Source: Cerasibacillus terrae (GTDB lineage Bacteria > Bacillota > Bacilli > Bacillales > Amphibacillaceae). From it: a stretch of DNA of 64,000 nt. Of this stretch, positions 56,033-64,000 are shown piece by piece. A program made the position numbers and the translations under genes. The notes under the pieces are model-generated. The model searched no databases. It was not told the DNA's origin and was given only the letters and a program-made list of their open reading frames with translations. Position 1 is the stretch's first letter; the number at the start of each line of letters is the position of its first letter. The stretch covers positions 54,382-118,381 of the forward strand of contig NZ_VDUW01000009.1 in NCBI RefSeq assembly GCF_008039555.1, in the 5' to 3' direction.

Positions 56033-58672
56033 ATGACGTCAGAACAATCACTACCCTCTAAATATAATCCACAAGAGGTAGAAAAAAATCGTTATTCATT
56101 TTGGTTAGATGGAAAATTTTTTGAAGCTACGAATGATACAACGAAAGAACCGTTCTCCATTGTAATTCCCCCTCCAAACGTAACAGGAAAGTTGCATCTG
56201 GGGCATGCGTGGGACACAACAATGCAAGATACGATTGCGCGAATGAAACGAATGCAAGGTTATGATGTCCTGTGGTTACCAGGAATGGATCATGCGGGAA
56301 TCGCAACACAAGCTAAAGTGGAGGCAAAGTTAAGAGAAGAAGGCTTATCAAAGTATGATCTAGGTCGGGAAAAGTTTTTAGAAAAGTCATGGGAATGGAA
56401 AGAAGAATATGCTAACTTTATTCGTAAACAATGGTCAAAGGTTGGCTTAGGTTTAGATTATTCTCGTGAACGCTTTACAATGGATAAAGGTTTATCAGAT
56501 GCTGTTCAAGAAGTCTTTATTAAACTTTATGAAAAGGGTTTAATCTACAGAGGCGAATACATTATTAACTGGGACCCACGAACAAAAACAGCTTTATCGG
56601 ATATCGAAGTCATTTATGAAGAAGTACAGGGTCATTTCTATCATATGCGTTATCCAATTAAAGATAGTGAAGAAACAATTGAGATTGCAACAACACGTCC
56701 GGAAACAATGCTTGGAGATACAGCCGTTGCAGTTCATCCCGATGACGAACGTTACCAACATCTTATTGGTAAAACGGTAATTTTACCGATTGTTGGAAGA
56801 GAAATAAAAATTGTAGCAGATAATTACGTAGATAAGGAATTTGGTTCAGGTGCCGTTAAAATTACACCAGCCCATGATCCAAATGATTTTGAAATTGGAA
56901 ACCGTCATAATTTGAAACGAGTCCTTGTTATGAATGAAGATGGGACCATGAACAAAAATGCAGGAAAATATGAAGGAATGGACCGTTTCGAATGTCGTAA
57001 ACAAATTGTGGAAGACTTACAAGAAAATGGTATTTTATTTAAAATTGAAGAACATACCCATCAAGTTGGACACTCCGAACGTAGTGGTGCTGTTGTTGAA
57101 CCATATTTATCGACTCAATGGTTTGTAAAGATGCAACCACTAGCAGATGAGTCTATCAAAATGCAACAAGGAGCAGAAAAAGTAAATTTTGTTCCAGAAC
57201 GATTTGAACGCACATATATGCATTGGATGGATAATATTCGTGATTGGTGTATTTCACGTCAGTTATGGTGGGGACACCGGATTCCGGCATGGTATCATAA
57301 AGAAACTGGAGAAATTTATGTTGGAAAAGAGGCACCAGAAGATATTGAAAAATGGAAACAAGATGAAGATGTATTAGATACATGGTTCTCCTCTGCATTA
57401 TGGCCATTTTCAACAATGGGTTGGCCAAATGAAGAAGCAAAAGACTATAAACGCTATTTCCCAACAGATGTGCTTGTTACTGGGTACGATATCATTTTCT
57501 TCTGGGTTGCACGAATGATCTTCCAATCAAAAGAATTTACAGGAAAACGTCCATTTAAAGATGTGTTAATTCATGGTCTGATTCGAGATGAACAAGGCCG
57601 CAAGATGAGTAAATCATTAGGGAATGGTGTCGATCCAATGGATGTTATCGATAAATATGGCGCTGATTCCTTACGCTACTTCTTGTTAACGGGGTCAACT
57701 CCAGGTCAGGATTTACGTTTTAGCTGGCAAAAGGTAGAAGCAACATGGAATTTCGCCAATAAAGTGTGGAATGCTTCTCGATTTGCTTTAATGAATATGG
57801 AAGGCTTCACGTATGAAGATATTGATTTATCAGGAGAACTTTCATTAGCAGATAAATGGATTTTAACCCGCCTAAATGAAACAATTGAACAGGTAACAAA
57901 GAATACGGATAAATATGAATTTGGCGAGGCAGGGCGATATCTTTACAATTTTATTTGGGATGAGCTTTGCGACTGGTATATTGAAATGGCTAAACTTCCA
58001 TTATATGGTGAAGATGAGGCACAAAAACAAACAACACGTTCTGTTTTAGCGTATGTGTTTGATCAGACTATGCGCATGTTACATCCATTTATGCCGTTTA
58101 TTACTGAAGAGATATGGCAAAAGCTTCCACATCAGGGGGAATCTATTACCGTTGCTAGCTGGCCTAAAGTTCGTCAAGAATTCCATGATGAACAAGCAGC
58201 AAAGGAAATGAAACGTTTGGTTGCAATTATTAAATCTGTCCGAAATATTCGTGCAGAAGTGGACACACCTATGTCTAAACAAATTCAATTGTTGATTCAG
58301 GCGGAAACAGAAGCGATTGCTGAAGAATTGGAAAGTGAACGTCAATATTTAGAACGTTTTTGTAATCCAAGTAAGCTAATAATAGCTACAGAATTGGATA
58401 CTCCAGAACAAGCAATGACAGCTGTTGTTACAGGAGCACAGGTTTATTTACCGTTAGAGGGATTAATCGACTTTGATAAAGAAATAGCCCGCCTAGAAAA
58501 AGAATTAGAAAAATGGACGAAAGAAGTTCAGCTTGTCCGGAAGAAATTAAGTAATCCTGGATTTGTAAATAAAGCACCAGAAGCAATCGTAGAAAAAGAA
58601 AGACAAAAAGAAAAGGATTATCTAGATAAACAGGAGAAAGTACAAGAGAGATTAAAGGAATTGAAGAATTAA
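56033..58672 (+). CDS. valS: valyl-tRNA synthetase
   Basis: 879-residue class I synthetase. The HIGH motif appears as HLGH in [15 protein letters not shown] near residue 50, and KMSKS in [11 protein letters not shown] near 527. A CP1 editing domain lies between ([17 protein letters not shown]), followed by the anticodon-binding domain and a C-terminal tRNA-binding coiled coil from about 810. AAGGAGG precedes the ATG. Confidence 0.98.
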   Translation: MTSEQSLPSKYNPQEVEKNRYSFWLDGKFFEATNDTTKEPFSIVIPPPNVTGKLHLGHAWDTTMQDTIARMKRMQGYDVLWLPGMDHAGIATQAKVEAKLREEGLSKYDLGREKFLEKSWEWKEEYANFIRKQWSKVGLGLDYSRERFTMDKGLSDAVQEVFIKLYEKGLIYRGEYIINWDPRTKTALSDIEVIYEEVQGHFYHMRYPIKDSEETIEIATTRPETMLGDTAVAVHPDDERYQHLIGKTVILPIVGREIKIVADNYVDKEFGSGAVKITPAHDPNDFEIGNRHNLKRVLVMNEDGTMNKNAGKYEGMDRFECRKQIVEDLQENGILFKIEEHTHQVGHSERSGAVVEPYLSTQWFVKMQPLADESIKMQQGAEKVNFVPERFERTYMHWMDNIRDWCISRQLWWGHRIPAWYHKETGEIYVGKEAPEDIEKWKQDEDVLDTWFSSALWPFSTMGWPNEEAKDYKRYFPTDVLVTGYDIIFFWVARMIFQSKEFTGKRPFKDVLIHGLIRDEQGRKMSKSLGNGVDPMDVIDKYGADSLRYFLLTGSTPGQDLRFSWQKVEATWNFANKVWNASRFALMNMEGFTYEDIDLSGELSLADKWILTRLNETIEQVTKNTDKYEFGEAGRYLYNFIWDELCDWYIEMAKLPLYGEDEAQKQTTRSVLAYVFDQTMRMLHPFMPFITEEIWQKLPHQGESITVASWPKVRQEFHDEQAAKEMKRLVAIIKSVRNIRAEVDTPMSKQIQLLIQAETEAIAEELESERQYLERFCNPSKLIIATELDTPEQAMTAVVTGAQVYLPLEGLIDFDKEIARLEKELEKWTKEVQLVRKKLSNPGFVNKAPEAIVEKERQKEKDYLDKQEKVQERLKELKN

Positions 58673-58675
58673 GTA

Positions 58676-58718
58676 AAAAAGGAACATCGCTAGTTTTAGT
58701 TAGCGATGTTCCTTTTTT
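58676..58718. terminator. valS terminator, overlapping the 3' end of the minus-strand gene
   Basis: AAAAAGGAACATCGCTA and TAGCGATGTTCCTTTTTT arms form a long near-perfect stem. It terminates valS and, from the other side, the ATP-grasp operon. Confidence 0.9.
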
Positions 58719-59572
58719 GCTAATTGCTGTTTTATAAAAGTAATATATTTTTCAACAATATTAATAGAAGATACCGAACTTAGTGTTCTGGAACCGACGA
58801 CATCCTCGATTTCATTGAATAAAAGATTCCCTTGATCATCAAATAAGAAATCAATACCAACCATACCAAAATCAAAATGTTGAATGATTCTTTCGATTAG
58901 TTGTTTTTCCTTTGATGAGAGTTCATACCACGTAGCAGAACCACCTAGTTTAAAATTAGCACGAAAATCGCTATTACTTTCTCGAAGGACTGCACCAATG
59001 ATTTCCTTTCCAACAACAAATACCCGAACATCTTTTCCTAATTGAACATCCGCAGTTTGAATTATGAGGTCTTTATTTATTGAAGATTTAAGAAAATGCA
59101 TCCATTCTGTTTTTGTTTGAATGAAGTAGACTTGTTTTCCACCTCTACCACCTGCTTCTTTGATAACAAAAGGAAGTTGAAAAGGTAATTCTGTTGGCAA
59201 GTCCTGACTTTTTACAAATAGTGTGGAGACCATTGGAATTTGTAATTTATTGATTTCTAAATGTGTTCTTGCTTTATGATTACAGATGCTGCTAATATGA
59301 GAAGAATTAAATACTATCACTCCTAATTGTTCAATATGGAACGATAGTAATGGTTCTACCGTACGAACGATGGCGAAATCGGGAAGCGTTGTTTTTTTAT
59401 GATTTATATAAGCACATGGTTCATTATGGATAATTCCTATTTGTAACTTTTCACGTAGAATGAGCGTAAGTTCGATTTCTTTATTTTTCGCTTCTTGGAG
59501 AAACCATTCGATAAATGACATGTTTTCCTTTGCATCTTGTTTGGAATAAATGAGCCATCCTTTATTTGTCAT
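58700..59572 (-). CDS. RimK-like ATP-grasp ligase, second of a tandem pair
   Basis: 290 residues. A short N-terminal domain with a central segment PDFAIVRTVEPLL precedes the ATP-grasp fold. LPFVIKEAGGRGGKQVYFIQ supplies the ATP-binding lysine and glycine loop, GKDVRVFVVGKEIIGAVLR and SDFRANFKLGG the RimK signature, and GIDFLFDDQGNLLFNEIED the metal-binding acids. The final motif has NEIED rather than the usual NEIN-type pattern. ATG at 59572 overlaps the previous gene by 11 bp. Such ligases add amino acids to a carboxylate; substrate unknown. Confidence 0.82.
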   Translation of the reverse strand: MTNKGWLIYSKQDAKENMSFIEWFLQEAKNKEIELTLILREKLQIGIIHNEPCAYINHKKTTLPDFAIVRTVEPLLSFHIEQLGVIVFNSSHISSICNHKARTHLEINKLQIPMVSTLFVKSQDLPTELPFQLPFVIKEAGGRGGKQVYFIQTKTEWMHFLKSSINKDLIIQTADVQLGKDVRVFVVGKEIIGAVLRESNSDFRANFKLGGSATWYELSSKEKQLIERIIQHFDFGMVGIDFLFDDQGNLLFNEIEDVVGSRTLSSVSSINIVEKYITFIKQQLAKKEHR

Positions 59573-60506
59573 TTTTTTCATCCTTAATACCGAGAGTTTG
59601 GATGATATGATCAATTATGAAATCTGCTGGATTAATATGTGTACATTCATAAATATTTCTTATATGTGCATTGGAATTAATTTCACAGATGATTGGTTGT
59701 TCATTTTCTCCAAAAAGTAAATCTACTCCCGCAAAATCAGCCCCAATTGCTTGAGTTGCTTGAATGGCTAGAGTTTTTTCACGTTCAGAAGGATAATAAG
59801 CTTCCATTTCTCCACCAGTGGTTATATTTGCTCTGAAGTCATTCTTTGAGGTCCGTTTCATAGCTGTTACTACTTGGTTGCCAACTACTTGTAGTCGGAT
59901 GTCCTTTCCATAACTTGTTTCAATGAATTGCTGAAATAAAAAAGATTTCCCATGGATTTCGTGAACTTTTTTTCGAAGTTCTTCCTTTGTATGGATTAAA
60001 TAAACTTGTTCACCGAAAGATCCAAATGCTTCTTTGACAATTAGTGGTAGCCTTAATGTTTCTATGATTAATTCCAAATTATAAAAATGATCCAAATGAT
60101 GATTGGAAAAAGCTTTTGGTGCTACAATTGTTTTTGGAATTGGTAAATGATGTTTTGCTAATAATTGATAGGTCCGTATTTTATCATCACTTATTTCAAT
60201 TGCCTCTGCACGGTTAAATACAGGGATTCCTAGCATTTCAAGATGTTGGGCTAAATAAATATCCTTATCTGTAAAAATGACAAAGTCAGGGAGATTCTTT
60301 TCTCCTTTTGTCAGCAATTTAGACTGCTCATATAAATAGGTTAGCAGCTGATTGTTTGTAAATAATATAGTATCAATATATTGCTTTTTTGCGGCAAGTT
60401 GCAGCATCATTGCAAAATCCAGGAATTTTTTACTTTGTAAACTTCCATTATAAATAATCCATCCAGTCAGTGTCACTACTGATTTCTCCTTTAATTTATA
60501 TTCCAA
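59562..60506 (-). CDS. RimK-like ATP-grasp ligase, first of a tandem pair
   Basis: 314 residues, paralogous to its downstream neighbour. PDFVIFTDKDIYLAQHLEM in the N-terminal domain is followed by the ATP-grasp parts LPLIVKEAFGSFGEQVYLI, GKDIRLQVVGNQVVTAMKR, SKNDFRANITTGG and GVDLLFGENEQPIICEINSNAH, the complete RimK-type metal site. AAAGGAGAAA lies upstream on the minus strand. The pair forms an operon divergent from folC and is not in the B. subtilis order between valS and folC. Confidence 0.83.
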   Translation of the reverse strand: MEYKLKEKSVVTLTGWIIYNGSLQSKKFLDFAMMLQLAAKKQYIDTILFTNNQLLTYLYEQSKLLTKGEKNLPDFVIFTDKDIYLAQHLEMLGIPVFNRAEAIEISDDKIRTYQLLAKHHLPIPKTIVAPKAFSNHHLDHFYNLELIIETLRLPLIVKEAFGSFGEQVYLIHTKEELRKKVHEIHGKSFLFQQFIETSYGKDIRLQVVGNQVVTAMKRTSKNDFRANITTGGEMEAYYPSEREKTLAIQATQAIGADFAGVDLLFGENEQPIICEINSNAHIRNIYECTHINPADFIIDHIIQTLGIKDEKNDK

Positions 60507-60510
60507 ATGT

Positions 60511-60666
60511 ATCGCAGATTAACTGGCTGTAACACCTCCACTTCAAGAATTCGAGATACTCAAGAATTATAAGGGAGGATCAACAGCCAGTATAGGCCCG
60601 ATTCGTTCAACTAACACTCGGTGGGAGATGAAGAAAACTCCCACTGAGTGAAGTTTCACTTTATAA
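60511..60666 (+). repeat. dispersed intergenic repeat, copy D (long form, two hairpins)
   Basis: Hairpin 1 has perfect 9-bp arms ACTGGCTGT (60522-60530) and ACAGCCAGT (60583-60591) with an inner CCTCC/GGAGG. Hairpin 2 has 13-base arms CACTCGGTGGGAG (60615-60627) and CTCCCACTGAGTG (60638-60650), which pair fully if one G-U is allowed. Ends match copies A-C elsewhere in the window. It fills the gap between the ATP-grasp operon and folC. Confidence 0.75.
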
Positions 60667-60735
60667 TTGTGATATACTGTTTTTATTATACATGATAAAA
60701 GTTCTAAGAAGCGAATAAAAAATGATGAAGGTGTA

Positions 60736-62025
60736 ATGATGTTTAATAGTTATGAAGAAGTCGAAAAGTACATGAAACAAAGAGATGTAATTGGGATAAA
60801 ACCTGGTTTAGAACGAATGAATAGATTATTAACACGAGTAGGTAATCCAGAACAGGAAATAACAGCCATCCATGTTGCCGGAACAAATGGAAAGGGCTCT
60901 ACCATTCATTACATGAGTGAGGCCTTCAGGAGTCATGGATATCAAGTTGGGATATTTACATCACCTAGTATGTATGGATTAAGAGGGCATATATTACATA
61001 ATGGACTACCAATTAGTAAAAAAAACATTCTATCCATCATGAATGAATTATATCCATATATTCAACAATTAGATCAAGAGGAAATGGCACCAACCCCTTT
61101 TGAAATATTAACAGTCATTGCTTTTCGATATTTTGCTAAGTATGTAGATTTATCGTTGATAGAAACAGGAATGGGTGGGAGGGAGGATACAACTAATTGT
61201 ATCACGCCTATTTTGTCGATTATTACAAGTGTTGCAAAAGATCACCAAGCACTTTTAGGGAATACAATCGAACAAATAGCCTCTCATAAAGCAGGGATAA
61301 TTAAACCAATGATACCGGTTATTTTAGGAGAATTAGAAGAATCTGCCTATCAAGTAATATTGGAAGAGGCAAAGAAAAAACAAGCGAAGGTATATCGATT
61401 CGGATTTGATTTCACTTGTGATAATAAAAGACAAGAAGGTACAAGGCAACATTTTCAATGGAAAACAAAGACAATAGAAATGCCTATCTGTTTACAAATG
61501 AGTGGGGAGCATCAAGTAAAAAATGCTTCAATGGCATTGATGGCTTTGTTTATTTTTCATCAAAAATATTATCCATTAAACAAAAAGTATATACAAAATG
61601 CACTTACTCATACTCAAATTCCAGGTCGGTTTGAGAAAGTGTCTGAGCAACCACATATCATTATTGATGGAGCACATAATCAAGCAGGAATAGATGCCTT
61701 TATTCAGACGGTAAATGAACAGTATAAAAATAAAAAGAAACAACTTGTTTTTGCTGGTTTTAAAGATAAAGATTTAAAAGAAATGTTAACAAAATGTATT
61801 CCGTTTTTTGAGTCAGTTTATATTACAACGTTTGAACATCCACGGGCAATCGGAGCAAGGCAATTACAAAAAGAAATTGGTGCTTCAAATTTATTTGTAG
61901 AAGAGGATTGGCAAGAATTATTAAGAGGGCTTATAACTTCTTCATCTTCCAAAGAAGAATCTATTTTTATTGTTGGCTCTTTTCATTTCATCACAATAGT
62001 TCGTCGATATTTATTGGGAGAATAG
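60736..62025 (+). CDS. folC: folylpolyglutamate synthase / dihydrofolate synthase
   Basis: 429 residues of the Mur-ligase type. The P-loop is HVAGTNGKGSTIHYM near residue 50, followed by TGMGGREDTTN, SVAKDHQALLG and the C-terminal VIIDGAHNQAGIDAF-type segment IIDGAHNQAGID. Adds glutamates to folate cofactors. ATG at 60736 or 60739 after GAAGGTG. In B. subtilis folC also follows valS. Confidence 0.95.
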   Translation: MMFNSYEEVEKYMKQRDVIGIKPGLERMNRLLTRVGNPEQEITAIHVAGTNGKGSTIHYMSEAFRSHGYQVGIFTSPSMYGLRGHILHNGLPISKKNILSIMNELYPYIQQLDQEEMAPTPFEILTVIAFRYFAKYVDLSLIETGMGGREDTTNCITPILSIITSVAKDHQALLGNTIEQIASHKAGIIKPMIPVILGELEESAYQVILEEAKKKQAKVYRFGFDFTCDNKRQEGTRQHFQWKTKTIEMPICLQMSGEHQVKNASMALMALFIFHQKYYPLNKKYIQNALTHTQIPGRFEKVSEQPHIIIDGAHNQAGIDAFIQTVNEQYKNKKKQLVFAGFKDKDLKEMLTKCIPFFESVYITTFEHPRAIGARQLQKEIGASNLFVEEDWQELLRGLITSSSSKEESIFIVGSFHFITIVRRYLLGE

Positions 62026-62055
62026 GGAGATATATCTTATAAATACAGAGTAATC

Positions 62056-62100
62056 AAGATGGCTCCAATCATCAAAAAAGATGATTGGAGCCATCTTTTA
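62056..62100 (+). terminator. folC terminator
   Basis: Perfect 18-base arms (AAGATGGCTCCAATCATC and its complement) with an A-rich loop, about 30 bp after folC. Confidence 0.92.
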
Positions 62101-62258
62101 GAATTCTCGGCTAGTTTTGTCCCAACGTTTTATAATACCGATTTTTTTGCGATATTTGTCTAACGAAAATAACTTAGAACTGACAAAATTCTCCTTACTT
62201 TTTATATGTTTTATGATAGGTTTAAAAATACAAACTATTGGATGAAGGAGACATACTA

Positions 62259-63152
62259 ATGAAAAAGAATCCCAATTTGAAGATTAAAGTGAACGGAAAA
62301 CAATCAGGTTATCCAAAACAAAAGAAGTATCAAAAGCTGTCCACTTCTTCCTTTGAAAAAACAAAAAAAGATAAAAAACGTATGAATTATCCCTCAATAA
62401 AAAAACAATCTACAAAACCACCCAGGAATAAAAAACAATTTTCCACAGGAAAGAAACGCATTGCCTTCGCCAGTTTATCGGCAATTATTATTGGCTCTTT
62501 AATGGGATTAATTATGTTAAATATGTTTGGAACATTACATGAAGAACAAGAATATGAAACAAACCAGGTATCAAAAACAAATACATCCAAGAACGTCCCC
62601 GTGGAAGGAAGTTCAACTGACAAACAGAAACACATTCTTCCGACGATTACTGCTTTTGTACTACAAGGTGGTGTGTTTTCAGAACAGGCTAATCTAGACG
62701 AAATGACTGCTTTATTTAAACAAGTGGGTCAAGAAACATTAACTTGGAAACGAGATCAAGTAACATACTTATTTGTTGGACTAGCCCATGATGAAAAAAT
62801 AGCGAACACACTTGCATCTAAGATGAATGATAAAAGTCTAGAAACATATGTCAAAGAGTGGTCCACACCAGAAACAGAGGTATCACTTTCGAGCATAGAT
62901 TATAAATGGTTAACAAATTTTCAACAATTATGGAATCAAGCCCTTCCATCTGTACAAAACAAAACAATTGATGGGAAACAATGGAAGGAATTATATGGCA
63001 ATCAAGTAGAATCCGAAGAAATGAAATCTTTTATTAAGCAAACAAGCCCAATCATAGAAAAACTAATATCAAAACCTGGAGATATTACAGATATGCATTT
63101 TTTAAAATTATGGTTAGAGTATGAGAAACTACTACATTCCTTTAAAAGTTAA
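62259..63152 (+). CDS. spoIIB: stage II sporulation protein B-like (SpoIIB)
   Basis: 297 residues. A long, very basic cytoplasmic N-terminus (about 1-65), one transmembrane helix (IAFASLSAIIIGSLMGLIML) and an extracellular part. An SPOR-like stretch lies at about 125-185 (TAFVLQGGVFSEQANLDEM, VTYLFVGLAHDEKIANTL). SPOR domains bind denuded septal glycan, and SpoIIB aids septal peptidoglycan thinning at engulfment. ATG at 62259 follows GAAGGAG. Position before radC supports the call; comC and maf, which lie nearby in B. subtilis, are absent. Confidence 0.8.
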   Translation: MKKNPNLKIKVNGKQSGYPKQKKYQKLSTSSFEKTKKDKKRMNYPSIKKQSTKPPRNKKQFSTGKKRIAFASLSAIIIGSLMGLIMLNMFGTLHEEQEYETNQVSKTNTSKNVPVEGSSTDKQKHILPTITAFVLQGGVFSEQANLDEMTALFKQVGQETLTWKRDQVTYLFVGLAHDEKIANTLASKMNDKSLETYVKEWSTPETEVSLSSIDYKWLTNFQQLWNQALPSVQNKTIDGKQWKELYGNQVESEEMKSFIKQTSPIIEKLISKPGDITDMHFLKLWLEYEKLLHSFKS

Positions 63153-63318
63153 TTCCCACCTTTTTAAGTTGATACGTGTCATGAAAAATCATCTTTATCT
63201 AGAGAAAATACTATTGTTATTAAAAAAATATCTCCATTTTTAAATAACACCTATTTGTTATTCGTTCCCTTTCCCATTATGCTCAATTCAATCATAAAGG
63301 AAAGGAGGGATCTGTTTT

Positions 63319-63888
63319 ATGAAATCGGAAATGATTATGATTAAAGATGTCCCTGTGGAAGAACGCCCACGAGAACGCCTATTAAGACTAGGGACAGCCA
63401 ATCTGTCAAATCAAGAATTACTTGCTATTTTGCTTGGTAGTGGTACGAAAAAAGAGTCTGTCATGTCTTTAGCAAATCGGGTAATTATCCATTTTGAAGG
63501 ATTAAAACTTTTAAAAGATGCGACTATTGAAGAATTAACAGCAATTAAGGGAATTGGTAATGCGAAAGGCGTTGTCATTCTTGCTGCGATTGAATTAGGA
63601 AAACGAATGAATCACTATCGCCCAAATGAACCATACACCATTCGTTCACCAGAAGACGGTGCAGATTATGTCATGGAAGAGATGCGGAGTCTGAACCAAG
63701 AACATTTTGTAGCACTTTTTTTAAATACCAAAAATCAAATTATCCACAGACAAACGATTTTCATAGGTAGCCTTAATGCTTCCATTGTCCACCCCCGTGA
63801 AGTTTATCGTGAAGCAGTCAAACGGTCTGCAGCATCGATAATTGTGGCTCATAACCATCCATCTGGCGATCCGTTAACCATAGTATAA
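63319..63888 (+). pseudogene. radC: RadC, cut short after the JAMM motif
   Basis: 189 codons against about 230 in relatives. The N-terminal helix-hairpin-helix region (LTAIKGIGNAKGVVILAAIEL) and the JAMM core (VHPREVYREAVKRSAASIIV, AHNHPSGDP) are intact. Directly after SGDP the sequence turns into LTIV and a stop, instead of the usual SREDI...LDHIIIG continuation. The following 112 bases show no radC sequence. This looks like interruption by an inserted element whose end begins near 63875. AAAGGAGGG precedes the ATG. Confidence 0.85.
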
Positions 63889-64000
63889 TAAATAATAGTA
63901 GTTAAAGTAGTTTAGGAGGAGATGTTAAAGGGAGATTTTACTTTAAATAAAAATTAACAAGGTTTATAATTTGTAGTACTTAAAGTGTTTAAAGAGGGGG
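63889..64000. other. AT-rich sequence beyond the radC break
   Basis: No homology to radC or to the expected downstream maf/mreB region is visible. A TTTAGGAGGAG site is followed by an 11-codon ORF only. It may be the end of an element integrated in radC. Confidence 0.35.

Overview
The window is a chromosomal segment of a low-GC, endospore-forming member of the Bacillaceae. Gene order follows the Bacillus subtilis block from pheS to radC: pheST, rnhC, zapA, yshB, polX, mutS2, yshE, lcfA, fadR, fadB, etfBA, trxA, uvrC, yslB, sdhCAB, ysmA, gerE, ysmB, racE, gerM, rph, rdgB, ysnB, ysoA, tig, clpX, lonA, ysxC, hemAXCDBL, spoVID, ysxE, valS, folC, spoIIB, radC. The sporulation genes (gerE, gerM, spoVID, ysxE, spoIIB), the AT-rich DNA, the frequent TTG/GTG starts and two tRNA-sensing T-box leaders agree with this. 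The genus cannot be fixed from the window; an Oceanobacillus/Virgibacillus-like relative is only a guess.

Layout. 0-19 kb: tRNA charging (T-box plus pheST), RNase HIII, cell division (zapA), DNA maintenance (polX, mutS2, uvrC) and a fatty-acid degradation block (lcfA, fadR, fadB, etfBA) with a FadR operator in front of fadR. 19-23 kb: the succinate dehydrogenase operon, then ysmA. 23.1-29.7 kb: an accessory island between ysmA and gerE. 29.7-37 kb: gerE, a cation/proton antiporter, ysmB, racE, gerM, rph, rdgB, ysnB, a frameshifted gene and two tRNA genes. 37.5-46 kb: a TauD-type dioxygenase, ysoA, tig, clpX, lonA, ysxC. 46-53 kb: the tetrapyrrole operon hemAXCDBL. 53-64 kb: spore-coat genes, T-box plus valS, a pair of ATP-grasp ligase genes on the minus strand, folC, spoIIB, and a radC that breaks off just after its JAMM motif.

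The most unusual region is the island. It ends in an intact operon: a membrane-anchored putative immunity protein, a lipase with a GHSLG nucleophile elbow and a helical C-terminal half, and two small partner-like proteins. This layout matches the reverse-architecture type VII secretion phospholipase effectors described as TslA in Staphylococcus aureus. Upstream lie three tandem units of about 913 bp, plus an older diverged one. Each unit has another divergent immunity gene followed by only the first 75-80 codons of the lipase, cut at the same point and followed by the same tail. A lipase segment of about 110 bp is almost unchanged between units, while the immunity C-terminus and the first ~40 lipase residues differ. 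The layout would let one recombination event swap a matched toxin-N-terminus/immunity pair. A decayed piece of the gerE 3' end lies at the left edge of the island and intact gerE at its right edge, so the two edges share gerE sequence.

Four intergenic copies of a dispersed, hairpin-rich repeat occur near 30.05, 41.3, 53.1 and 60.5 kb. They look like full and internally deleted forms of one non-autonomous element.
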